A stretch of 64,000 nt of DNA. Origin: Wocania arenilitoris (lineage in GTDB: Bacteria > Bacteroidota > Bacteroidia > Flavobacteriales > Flavobacteriaceae). The DNA lies in the NCBI RefSeq assembly GCF_021728535.1, contig NZ_JAKKDU010000012.1, positions 1 to 64,000 of the forward strand. Reading direction: 5' to 3'. Below, one piece after another: positions 17,732-26,250 of the stretch. Both the position numbers and the translations under genes were made by a program. Numbering within the stretch: the stretch's first letter is position 1; each line of letters starts with the position of its first letter. Below the pieces are notes generated by a model. That model did no database searches and was not told the origin of the DNA. It saw only the letters and a program-made list of their open reading frames with translations.

Positions 17732-19249
17732 TTAAATCAAAGCATGTTGTGACATGGTATTGGGTTGTGGCACACCCATAAGTTTTAAAATTGTTGGAGC
17801 CATATCTCCTAAAATACCATCTTTAATATCTCTTAAATCATTATCAATTAAAATTACAGGAACAGGATTTGTTGTATGTGCGGTATTTGGTGTGCCATCT
17901 GGATTAATCATGGTTTCACAATTGCCATGATCTGCTATAAGCAAAGTAGTATAACTATTGTTTAATGCTGTATTAACTATAGCTTTTACGCATTCATCAA
18001 CAGCTTCACAAGCTTTTATTGCTGCCTCCATGACACCAGTATGCCCAACCATATCGCCATTTGCAAAATTTAAGCAAACAAAATCTACATCGCCTTTTTG
18101 CAATTCAGGTACAAGAGCATCGCGCAGTTCGTAAGCACTCATTTCGGGTTTTAAATCGTATGTAGCCACTTTAGGTGAGTTTCTTAAAATCCGAGTTTCC
18201 CCATTAAAAGGTTCTTCACGACCACCAGAAAAGAAGAATGTAACGTGAGGATATTTTTCAGTTTCAGCAATTCTTATTTGTTTCTTACCATGATTTTCTA
18301 AAACTTCACCAAGAGTTTCGGTTAAATTTTCTTTATTGAATATGACGTTGATATTTTTATAAGTATCGTCATAATTTGTTAGCGTTACATAGTGCAGGTT
18401 GAGTTTGTGCATGTTTTGCTCATGAAAATCGTTTTGTGTTAAAGCTTCGGTTAACTCACGACCACGATCTGTTCTAAAATTAAAGAATATCACAACATCA
18501 TCATTTTTAATTTGTGCAATAGGTTTACCAGACTCATCAACTGAGATAATTGGTTTTATAAATTCGTCGGTTATATCATTCTTATAATTTTGTCTTATAG
18601 TTTCGGTTATATTTGTAGATTTTTCACCAGCACCATTAACCAAAGCATCGTAAGCTAGTTTTATGCGTTCCCAACGTTTATCTCTATCCATTGCATAATA
18701 ACGACCAGTTACAGTTGCTAATTTGGTACTAGTGTGTTCTATGTGGTTCTCTAGTTCGGTTACAAAGCCATAACCAGATTTTGGGTCTACATCACGCCCG
18801 TCGGTAAAGGCATGTACGTAAGTGTTGGTTAAACCAAAATTGTTGGCAGCATCAATTAAACCCAATAAATGGTTAATATGTGAGTGTACGCCACCATCGC
18901 TTAACAAACCTAAAAAATGAACATTCTTATTATTGATTTTAGCATAATTAAAAGCATCAACTAAAACTTGCTCGTTATTTAGGGTTTTATTTTTTACAGC
19001 TAGATTTACTTTTACTAAATCTTGATAAACTATACGTCCAGCTCCTAAATTCATATGTCCAACCTCGCTATTTCCCATTTGCCCTTCTGGTAAGCCAACA
19101 TGCAAACCATCAGTTCTTAAAGTGGCAAAAGGGTATTTTTTATATAGGGAATCAATAAAGGGTGTTTTAGCATGATCGATTGCAGATACTTTTGGGTCTG
19201 GAGAATTACCCCATCCATCAAGAATCATTAAGATGACTTTTTTGTTCAT
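17732..19249 (-). CDS. gpmI: 2,3-bisphosphoglycerate-independent phosphoglycerate mutase
   Basis: This glycolytic and gluconeogenic enzyme interconverts 3- and 2-phosphoglycerate using two Mn ions. The 505-residue length is standard. Visible features are metal Asp in 'ILMILDGWG', the nucleophile Ser in 'GQMGNSEVGHMNLGAGR' near residue 60, 'HAFTDGRDVDPKSG', 'RYYAMDRDKRW', and the C-terminal phosphatase-fold ligands in 'CLNFANGDMVGHTG' and 'LIADHGNCE'. A -7 box TATCTTTG lies on the minus strand at 19274-19281. Confidence 0.97.
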   Translation of the reverse strand: MNKKVILMILDGWGNSPDPKVSAIDHAKTPFIDSLYKKYPFATLRTDGLHVGLPEGQMGNSEVGHMNLGAGRIVYQDLVKVNLAVKNKTLNNEQVLVDAFNYAKINNKNVHFLGLLSDGGVHSHINHLLGLIDAANNFGLTNTYVHAFTDGRDVDPKSGYGFVTELENHIEHTSTKLATVTGRYYAMDRDKRWERIKLAYDALVNGAGEKSTNITETIRQNYKNDITDEFIKPIISVDESGKPIAQIKNDDVVIFFNFRTDRGRELTEALTQNDFHEQNMHKLNLHYVTLTNYDDTYKNINVIFNKENLTETLGEVLENHGKKQIRIAETEKYPHVTFFFSGGREEPFNGETRILRNSPKVATYDLKPEMSAYELRDALVPELQKGDVDFVCLNFANGDMVGHTGVMEAAIKACEAVDECVKAIVNTALNNSYTTLLIADHGNCETMINPDGTPNTAHTTNPVPVILIDNDLRDIKDGILGDMAPTILKLMGVPQPNTMSQHALI

Positions 19250-19497
19250 TTTTTGTGAGAATTTTTAAGTTTTCAAAGATAATGAGATTATAAAAAAATC
19301 TATAGAAAAAAGCTTTAAAATCCTTATAAACAAAAGATTTTTACGAGTATCTCAACAAAAAAGCTTTAACATAATAAAATGTGAAATCAATGTTAAAAAT
19401 ATGTTATTAATTATTTTTTATGTAACAAATTAAAATTTTTATCGTCTCTTTAGTATATCAAAAAACGAAATCAATAATCAAATTAAAATCTTTCATC

Positions 19498-19881
19498 ATG
19501 AAAAAAACAATCATTATTTCTGCAATCGCATTATGTTTTTCTATTACAACTATTAATGCAAAATCTATTAATCACAACACTAAAGATTACAGTATAGAAA
19601 CTGTGTTACAAGTTAGTCCTTTTTGCGTATCTATTGCTAAAGGCGACATGGATACGGTTAAAAAACTAATTGATTTAGGTGTAGATGTAAACAAAAAATC
19701 TAATGGGATGACGCCATTAATGTACGCTGCCAAGTTTAACAGAACAGACATTTTAAAGCTTTTAATATCTAAAGGCGCTAAGTTAAAAGTTAAGTGTAAT
19801 AGGGGGTTAACTGCTGTAAAATATGCTAAGCAATCTAATGCAAAAGAAGCTTTAGCTATTTTAGAAGAAGCATTAAGATAA
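19498..19881 (+). CDS. Secreted ankyrin-repeat protein
   Basis: A 127-residue protein with an N-terminal signal peptide (KKTIIISAIALCFSITTINA) and about two and a half ankyrin repeats: 'PFCVSIAKGDMDTVKKLIDL', 'GMTPLMYAAKFNRTDILKLL' and 'GLTAVKYAKQSNAKEALAIL'. Ankyrin repeats bind proteins; a periplasmic partner is likely but unknown. Bacterial secreted ankyrin proteins next to catalase have been linked to oxidative stress, but no such gene is adjacent here. Confidence 0.8.
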   Translation: MKKTIIISAIALCFSITTINAKSINHNTKDYSIETVLQVSPFCVSIAKGDMDTVKKLIDLGVDVNKKSNGMTPLMYAAKFNRTDILKLLISKGAKLKVKCNRGLTAVKYAKQSNAKEALAILEEALR

Positions 19882-19928
19882 GATAAAAATAATTGTATTA
19901 TAATAATTATTTTGAGTTAGTCACTCTT

Positions 19929-20023
19929 AAAAGAGGCTGTCTAAAAAGGTTTTTTGTTTTTTTAGAGTTAAAAAATTTGTATCAAAAGGCACCATTAAAA
20001 AAACTTTTTAGACAGCCTCTTTT
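19929..20023. repeat. Inverted-repeat element with 20-bp perfect ends (MITE or terminator)
   Basis: Arms at 19929-19948 and 20004-20023 are exact reverse complements (core AGAGGCTGTCTAAAAAG) with 55 bases between. The arm resembles terminal repeats that I associate with IS1182-like elements in Bacteroidota, which suggests a small non-autonomous relic. Because the right arm is followed by a T run, it could also terminate transcription from the ankyrin gene. The rest of the 393-base stretch before the tRNA holds only the tRNA promoter. Confidence 0.6.
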
Positions 20024-20233
20024 TTTAGCTTAATAGAAGAACATTATTTTACATGCCCATATTATTATAAAAACGCTTCTATGGTATTAGATAACTCAAT
20101 ATTACAACAAAAACACATTGAAGATTGAGAGATTTGTTGCTAACCCAATTCAAATTTATATAAGCCTTAATAATTTAGAATAGGTAGCTTTTCAAACAGA
20201 TACCATTGAACAATAATTTTTCTAATTTTATTA

Positions 20234-20263
20234 TTGTAGAAATTAAAAAGGGTTGTATATTTG
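20234..20263 (+). promoter_or_regulatory. Promoter of the initiator tRNA gene
   Basis: A -33-like TTG at 20234-20236 and a perfect -7 box TATATTTG at 20256-20263 with 19 bases between fit the Bacteroidota consensus. The predicted transcript starts close to the mature 5' end at 20275. Confidence 0.65.
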
Positions 20264-20274
20264 CAATCCAATAT

Positions 20275-20347
<73 letters not shown>

Positions 20348-20445
20348 CTAGCAAAAATAGGGCTTTCAAGAAATTGAAAGCTTTTTTTTATTTCTCTGTA
20401 CAACATATGTACAACAAATAATAGCTTAACTCGATAAGCCATGTG

Positions 20446-23094
20446 ATGAAAAAACTTTTTTCACAGAATAAAATAAACTTCAATAGATCTATACTTGTTA
20501 AATCTGCAATATTTTTTATTCTGATTATAACGGTAGTGCTATCTGCATCTACATACTTGTTAAATAAGAAAGCAACAAGAACAGTAGAACTTTATAGTCA
20601 AGATCGCTTAAAACATACCTCAAACATTGTTGAAAGGGCTTTCTATTCTACGTTAAAGGAAGTTGAAAATGATATTTCCCTCATTTCCAAAAATGTCGCA
20701 TTAAAACATTTTATCTATGCCCCATCTCATAGAAACCTAGAACAATTTGATAATTTATTTTCGATTATATTAAGTGAAAAACCCAATTATTTTCAAATTA
20801 GATTATTGGATATTAATAATGAAGGAAAGGAGCTAATCAAATATGAAAAACATAAGGATACTGTTTTCAAAACTCCAGAAGATAAGCTGCAATATAAAGG
20901 CAATAAAAACTATTACAAAAATGCCCTGAGTATCAACGCACCATTTTATTTTTCTGAAATAACTCTAAATGAAGAATATGGAAAGGTCAGCATACCGTTA
21001 AGACCTACCTTAAGAGCCATTGGTAAATTATTTGGTAAAAACGGCACACCTGAACTTATGATTATTATAAATGTTGATCTTTCAAATTTTTATGATGAAA
21101 TATTACAAATTAATAGACAAGAAATTAAGAGCAGTATAGTTGATAAACTAGGAGAATTTAAGTATGATAATGATTTTAATAATTGTTTTGGATTTCAAAG
21201 AAACACGAATATAACTTTTAAAAAAATCTTTAATCTACCAATAGATTCTTTACTCTTTAAGGAGCAGGGTAAAAATCTCATTCAGGATTCAATTGACCAA
21301 AATTATATTTATCATTTAAAAGAAGTAACATATTCAAGCGGTTTAAATACACTATACTTCGTTACAATAGCAAGTCAAAAAAACATATTTACCAATGTAA
21401 CTCTAATAAATAAATACTCGCTCCATCTAGTGCTTATAATTTGCTGTATTATTTTTGTTGTTATTTTTTCCTATGCCTATTATTTTGCTAAAAAGATACG
21501 AAAAGTTACTAATGCTATTAGTAGTTATAATGATGAATCATTTTCAGCTTCCTACTTAATAGATATAAAAGATCGAAAAGATGAAATAGGGTTACTTGCT
21601 AGAACTTATATTAGAATGAAAAATGATATTGATTCCAATATCTCTAAACTAAAAACCTCATTAAAACAAGAAAAAGCAGCAATACAGGAAAAAGATGAGT
21701 TTTTGCAAAACATGGGGCACGAGATAAGGACTCCCTTGAACAATATTTTAGGCCTTACAAATTTATTAACCCGAAACAAACCTTTAGAAGCTCAAAAACC
21801 GATTATTAAGGCATTGGAAAGAAGCGCCAGAAACTTGAATGGTTTAATGCATGACATACTTGATGAACAAAAATTAATTCAAGGTGAAATTACTTTAGCT
21901 CCAACCGATGCAAACATACATCAGCTATTAGAAAATATCGTTTCCAACTATATGTTTGAAGCTGTTAAGAAAGGATTGGAAGTTAACCTAAATACTTCTA
22001 AAGATATCAAGGAAAAACAATATTTAATTGATATTTTAAGATTTGAACAAATTATTACCAACCTTTTGGTTAATGCCATTAAATATACATTAAAAGGAGG
22101 TATTAATATAAATGCTTCTATTGATAAGGGTGAACTTTCTGTAGAAGTAATTGATACAGGAGAGGGGATTACTAATAAACATCTTAATAAAATAAAAAAT
22201 CGATTCTACAGGGTAAATAATTTACGATTGGATAAAGAAGAAGGTTTTGGTTTAGGTTTATCTATTGTGGTAAAGTTGATTAGTTTATTTAATGGGAATT
22301 TAGAAGTTTCTTCTTCTAAAAAAGGATCCATTTTTCGCTTTTCAATTCCAATAAAAGTATCTACAACTAGAAATACTATATCTTCCGAAAATGACACACT
22401 GTACCCCAGTTATGTTGAAGGGTGTAAAATATTACATATAGAAGATGATTTGTCGACGTTGTTTATGATTAAAAATACGTTTGAAGCTATAGGGATTAAA
22501 TTAAAGCAAGTTTCTACAATTGCTGATGCAGAAAACATCCTTAAAAAATCTTCTTTTGATTTAATCCTAACGGATTTGATGCTCGATTCTGAAAATATTA
22601 TTGATTATGTGAAAAATGACCTTTGCCAATATTATATACCTATAGTGGTCTTTTCAGCATTAACTAATTTTGATGCGAATAACTTAGATATAAGATATTT
22701 ACAAAAACCAATGGATTTAAATGCTTTAACGGATTACGTGGTTACATTAACCTGCAAAAATGAATTTGATACTCCTGAACTCGGCAATATATATAGGCAG
22801 TATGATAATGATAGTAGTAAAACTAAAAAGTACCTAGCTATTTTAATTCAGGAATTCAATCAATATCATTCAAGAATATTGACTGTTCTAGAAACTAAAA
22901 ATCAAAAAGAATGGGATGCCATTAAGCACAAAATAATTACGCACATAAATTCGTTAAAGCTCGACCATATGAAAGCTATTTTCCAAGAAGATATAAATAG
23001 TATCTCATTGGAAAAATCACAAGCTCTAATCGATGATATTAGATACTTACTATGCTATTTAAGAAATGAGCAGAGAACTAATTTAGCAAATTGA
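20446..23094 (+). CDS. Hybrid sensor histidine kinase with receiver domain
   Basis: A membrane kinase of about 882 residues. Order: TM1 near residues 17-38, an extracytoplasmic sensor region of about 280 residues, TM2 near 324-345, HAMP near 350-400, HisKA with phospho-acceptor H425 ('QNMGHEIRTPLNN'), HATPase ('NLLVNAIKYT', 'DTGEGI', 'GFGLGLSIV'), a receiver domain with D710 ('LILTDLMLDS') and a C-terminal ~90-residue helical part containing 'IKHKIITHINSL', possibly a degenerate Hpt. I use the ATG at 20446; a GTG one codon upstream is equally in frame. Its end overlaps by 17 bases the convergent LytTR regulator gene, a likely partner. It lies just inside the tRNA-bounded block. Confidence 0.9.
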   Translation: MKKLFSQNKINFNRSILVKSAIFFILIITVVLSASTYLLNKKATRTVELYSQDRLKHTSNIVERAFYSTLKEVENDISLISKNVALKHFIYAPSHRNLEQFDNLFSIILSEKPNYFQIRLLDINNEGKELIKYEKHKDTVFKTPEDKLQYKGNKNYYKNALSINAPFYFSEITLNEEYGKVSIPLRPTLRAIGKLFGKNGTPELMIIINVDLSNFYDEILQINRQEIKSSIVDKLGEFKYDNDFNNCFGFQRNTNITFKKIFNLPIDSLLFKEQGKNLIQDSIDQNYIYHLKEVTYSSGLNTLYFVTIASQKNIFTNVTLINKYSLHLVLIICCIIFVVIFSYAYYFAKKIRKVTNAISSYNDESFSASYLIDIKDRKDEIGLLARTYIRMKNDIDSNISKLKTSLKQEKAAIQEKDEFLQNMGHEIRTPLNNILGLTNLLTRNKPLEAQKPIIKALERSARNLNGLMHDILDEQKLIQGEITLAPTDANIHQLLENIVSNYMFEAVKKGLEVNLNTSKDIKEKQYLIDILRFEQIITNLLVNAIKYTLKGGININASIDKGELSVEVIDTGEGITNKHLNKIKNRFYRVNNLRLDKEEGFGLGLSIVVKLISLFNGNLEVSSSKKGSIFRFSIPIKVSTTRNTISSENDTLYPSYVEGCKILHIEDDLSTLFMIKNTFEAIGIKLKQVSTIADAENILKKSSFDLILTDLMLDSENIIDYVKNDLCQYYIPIVVFSALTNFDANNLDIRYLQKPMDLNALTDYVVTLTCKNEFDTPELGNIYRQYDNDSSKTKKYLAILIQEFNQYHSRILTVLETKNQKEWDAIKHKIITHINSLKLDHMKAIFQEDINSISLEKSQALIDDIRYLLCYLRNEQRTNLAN

Positions 23095-23758
23095 GTTTTT
23101 TAAAAAATTCTTCCTCGTAAGTTTTACTAAGTGGTATCATTTGATCCGAAATTGTTATTCCCTCTGAAGACACCCTATCAACTTTATCAATATTTACAAT
23201 GTAAGATCTATGGATTTGTTGAAAACTAGAAGTCAATTTTGATGTAACTTCTTTTAAAGTCATAATAGTCATTACTTTTCTATCAGCCATATAAAACTCC
23301 AAATAGTTGCCGGCAGATTTAATATATAGTACATCTTTAATAAAAATCTTAATAAGATTATTGCCCTCTTTTATAAAAAAATGCTCCTGCTCATTAAAGC
23401 CGACCTTCACTTGTTTTTTAACCTTTTCAATAGCTTTGTAAAATCTTACAAATTCAATTGGCTTAACCAAATAATCTATAATTTGAGGGTAATTATATGA
23501 TTCATGTCCAAAATCCCTGTTAGAAGTAATCATAACAACCGAAACATTTTTATCCAAGATGGAAAGAATTTCTTTTCCTCTTATATCTGGTAAATCATAA
23601 TCCAAAAGAATTAAATCAAAACGATTTTGGTTTATTAGTGTAATAGATTCAAAACCAGAATAAGAAATGGTAATATTAAAAATAATGCCCAGTTTCGTGC
23701 AGAAGTGTTCTAATAAGTCACATATTAAAGGATCATCGTCAACAATTAAACAACGCAT
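23078..23758 (-). CDS. LytTR-family response regulator
   Basis: A 226-residue cytoplasmic regulator. The receiver domain has 'CLIVDDDP', phospho-acceptor D53 ('LILLDYDLPD'), Thr/Ser in 'VVMITSN' and Lys in 'IDYLVKPIEF'. It is followed by a LytTR DNA-binding domain: 'FFIKEGNNLIKIFIKDVLYI' to 'QIHRSYIVNIDKVDRV'. It is convergent with, and overlaps, the hybrid kinase gene, so the pair probably form one system although they are not co-transcribed. Confidence 0.92.
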   Translation of the reverse strand: MRCLIVDDDPLICDLLEHFCTKLGIIFNITISYSGFESITLINQNRFDLILLDYDLPDIRGKEILSILDKNVSVVMITSNRDFGHESYNYPQIIDYLVKPIEFVRFYKAIEKVKKQVKVGFNEQEHFFIKEGNNLIKIFIKDVLYIKSAGNYLEFYMADRKVMTIMTLKEVTSKLTSSFQQIHRSYIVNIDKVDRVSSEGITISDQMIPLSKTYEEEFFKKLNLLN

Positions 23759-23879
23759 ATAATTTTAATCAGTTTATTTTACGGTTTCATCATTTAAAAC
23801 CTACTATCCATCAATTTTAAAGAAAAGATAATAGCATAATTTTTACTTTGGCATAAATTTACAACAAAAAACTAAGTTT

Positions 23880-24329
23880 ATGAATGAACTAAAAAATGTT
23901 TTAGTAAGTAAAATATATAAGTATTCTGATAAACATAAGGTTTCTTTTTTAGCTATTTCAATAGGTCTCATTTATTTATGGTTTGGCATATTAAAGCTTT
24001 TTCCTGGTTTAAGTCCAGCCGAAAATTTAGCAGGAAACACACTCTCTGCCATCGTTTTTTACACAATAAACCAAAGAACACTTTTAATAGTACTAGCCCT
24101 TGTTGAAATTTTTATTGGTATTAATCTTCTATTTCAAAAAAGAAATAAACTTTTAATCTATCTCGTGTTTATCCACATGATTGGCACACTGCTTCCATTG
24201 TTTATTTTTCCCGAAATTTCTTTTACCAAACCGCCTTTCGGATTCAGTATTATTGGCCAGTACATCATGAAAAACTTTGTCATTATAAGTGGGTTAATAA
24301 TTGTTTTCTCTAAAAAATCAACTAAATAA
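23880..24329 (+). CDS. DoxX/DUF417-like membrane protein
   Basis: A 149-residue protein with four hydrophobic segments: 'FLAISIGLIYLWFGILKLF', 'TLLIVLALVEIFIGINLLF', 'LLIYLVFIHMIGTLLPLFIF' and 'NFVIISGLIIVFS'. The first helix with 'WFGILKLFPGLSP' is typical of the DoxX and YkgB groups, small membrane proteins of unclear redox or thiol-stress function. It is separated from the cytochrome gene by 11 bases, so the two form an operon. A weak -7-like TACTTTGG precedes it. Confidence 0.7.
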   Translation: MNELKNVLVSKIYKYSDKHKVSFLAISIGLIYLWFGILKLFPGLSPAENLAGNTLSAIVFYTINQRTLLIVLALVEIFIGINLLFQKRNKLLIYLVFIHMIGTLLPLFIFPEISFTKPPFGFSIIGQYIMKNFVIISGLIIVFSKKSTK

Positions 24330-24340
24330 AAAAATTACAA

Positions 24341-25828
24341 ATGAAGAAAAAACAACTAATTTTATTCTTAACCTTTGGAGCTTTATTGTTTCTGAGTTTC
24401 CAAATAGCTAATAACCATTTACATTTATTACAATCTCCTGGGGTTGTTATAGAAGATTATGTAGAACCTGATTATGAATTGGGGTCAGGACACATAGATT
24501 CGCTAATTCCATATCCAGATGTAAAAAAAGGAGAACGCACACCATTTGACTTATGGCGTTACGGTGGTAAAGGTAAAAGTTCTTTTACCACACCAGATTT
24601 ACCTATGTCTTGGGAAGAATGGCTAAAATTCCATGAAAAGCAAAAACCAGAGTTAATGGCTGATGTTAGGAATTATATGAACTCCCGATTTAATTTTAGC
24701 GGTGAATCTTACGACGGCAAAACAATGTCTGGAGGAAGAAAACCAATTATGAAAGGCCCAATTTCAAGACTTCCGAAAGGCATTTCTTCTTTTGAAGATT
24801 TAGACAGCTATACTCCAGAAGAAATTAAAAACAAGAAACTATTCCCTTTTGTTCCTTTGGCTCATCCTTTGCACTCAACAGCTCATATGCTTTTTCCTGA
24901 TAGCTGGAATAAAGCACATCCAGAGCACAATAGGATTGATGTGAACCATGATTTTCCTGATGAGTATTTACCTGAATTTCCACCACCAATGTTTTTATCT
25001 AACCATAAGGAACTTGGAGATGTTACAAAAGGCAAAGAGGTAACATTAGCCAATTATTATGAAATTTTTAATGGCCTACTTACTCCAGAACAAATGGAAG
25101 GCTTAAACGAACTATTAACTCCTACTCCAACAACTTGGTTTAACCATACCCCGCATAGAGTTACTAAAGAGCCTAGCGCTGGTGTTTCATGCTTTTCTTG
25201 TCATGTGAATGGCCATACAAATGGAGCTATTGAATTAGGTCCTGATAGTAGACCTAATCTTGCCAGACTTCGGGTTGACACGCCAACAATGAGAGGCAAC
25301 TTTAATGCTATGCAGTTAGGATCTAAGCGCTCTATAAGAAGTATGGATCATTTTGCAGAAGTAGAAGAGTATTTTGATGGAGATCCAGGTATGCAACAAC
25401 ACATAGGTCAAAGAGGTTTACAAAGAGCGCTTTCTAATAGAATGGGAGATTTTAATTCCATGCTGGATTTTCCCCCTGCACCTAAGTTAGATGGTATGGG
25501 TAATTTAATTCCAAGCAAATCGACAAAACAAGAATTATTAGGAGAAAGTTTGTTTAGAGGGAAAGCTAAATGCGCCACTTGCCATTACGGGCCTGCATTT
25601 GTAGATGATTACCTTCATGACTTAAAGGTAGAGCGTTTTTATAAAGGAAGACCAGAAGGTCCAATAAAAACGTTTCCACTAAGAGGTATAAAAGATTCTC
25701 CTCCATACTTGCACGACGGAAGGCTGCCTACTTTAGCAGATGCTACTGAATTTTTTAATGTCATTTTTGAGCTAAAACTTACTAAAAAAGAAAAAGAGGC
25801 TATTACTGCTTATATGATGTGCCTATAA
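24341..25828 (+). CDS. Di-haem cytochrome c peroxidase/MauG-like protein
   Basis: A 495-residue exported protein with an N-terminal hydrophobic segment (LILFLTFGALLFLSFQI). Two c-type haem motifs are present: C284-F-S-C-H and C411-A-T-C-H. The second is followed by the CCP-type sequences 'GPAFVDDYLHDLKV' and 'TFPLRGIKDSPPYLHDGRLP' and the usual C-terminal 'ITAYM'. The family uses peroxide or oxygen to oxidise protein or small-molecule substrates in the periplasm. It follows the DoxX-like gene in an operon, hinting at a shared redox role. Substrate unknown. Confidence 0.82.
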   Translation: MKKKQLILFLTFGALLFLSFQIANNHLHLLQSPGVVIEDYVEPDYELGSGHIDSLIPYPDVKKGERTPFDLWRYGGKGKSSFTTPDLPMSWEEWLKFHEKQKPELMADVRNYMNSRFNFSGESYDGKTMSGGRKPIMKGPISRLPKGISSFEDLDSYTPEEIKNKKLFPFVPLAHPLHSTAHMLFPDSWNKAHPEHNRIDVNHDFPDEYLPEFPPPMFLSNHKELGDVTKGKEVTLANYYEIFNGLLTPEQMEGLNELLTPTPTTWFNHTPHRVTKEPSAGVSCFSCHVNGHTNGAIELGPDSRPNLARLRVDTPTMRGNFNAMQLGSKRSIRSMDHFAEVEEYFDGDPGMQQHIGQRGLQRALSNRMGDFNSMLDFPPAPKLDGMGNLIPSKSTKQELLGESLFRGKAKCATCHYGPAFVDDYLHDLKVERFYKGRPEGPIKTFPLRGIKDSPPYLHDGRLPTLADATEFFNVIFELKLTKKEKEAITAYMMCL

Positions 25829-25881
25829 TCTAGTTGAGGATAAACTATAATTTTTTTAAGTTTTAATAAGAGTTTATTGAT

Positions 25882-25908
25882 TCATAACCCGAAGGTCACT
25901 GGTTCGAG
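25882..25908. repeat. Possible attachment site (right), 27-bp copy of initiator tRNA
   Basis: The copy is identical to 20307-20333. The flanking bases do not complete a tRNA: there is no acceptor stem, and the following bases AATACTCCAGTG diverge. It is therefore not a second tRNA gene but a duplicated piece, most simply the far end of an integrated element. An IS3-type relic follows directly. Confidence 0.55.
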
Positions 25909-25964
25909 AATACTCCAGTGTCTAATTGGACTTACAATAAAAAACTGAACATTAAGTTGCGAGA

Positions 25965-26185
25965 TTATGCAACTAGATTATTGTTATACATTTCTAAATT
26001 AAATTCATTAATAGTTTTATAGTTTAAAAAAGAATGTCTTCTTCTTTTATTATACCAAGTTTCTATCCAGCTAAAGACTCACAATTCAGCTTGTGGCCCA
26101 TAATTGTATTTGTGTTTATACACACCCATTCTGTTTTTAGACTTTTAAAGTAAGACTCAGCAACAGCATTATCCCAACAATTACC
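25965..26185 (-). pseudogene. IS3-family (IS150-like) transposase OrfB C-terminal remnant
   Basis: On the minus strand the sequence reads GNCWDNAVAESYFKSLKTEW, then after a one-base shift 'VYKHKYNYGPQAEL', a stop, and 'SWIETWYNKRRRHSFLNY' to a normal end. These are the conserved last blocks of the IS3 DDE transposase, including the final catalytic Glu in 'DNAVAES'. A frameshift near 26127 and an in-frame stop make it dead. Bases 25911-25945 may be the IS terminus. The remaining 26186-26250 holds nothing recognisable. Confidence 0.8.
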
Positions 26186-26250
26186 TAGATTGTAAAAACA
26201 ACTACTGCAAATAAAGGAAGTACAGAATATTTTATGACCTCTTATAGATT

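Noticed and set aside
20446-25828. Integrative element still able to move by itself
   Set aside because: No integrase, excisionase, relaxase or replication gene lies between the two 27-bp copies.
25882-25955. A second initiator tRNA gene
   Set aside because: Only 27 bases match, from anticodon loop to T loop. There is no acceptor stem, no D arm and no matching 3' T-stem strand, so it is a duplicated piece and not a gene.
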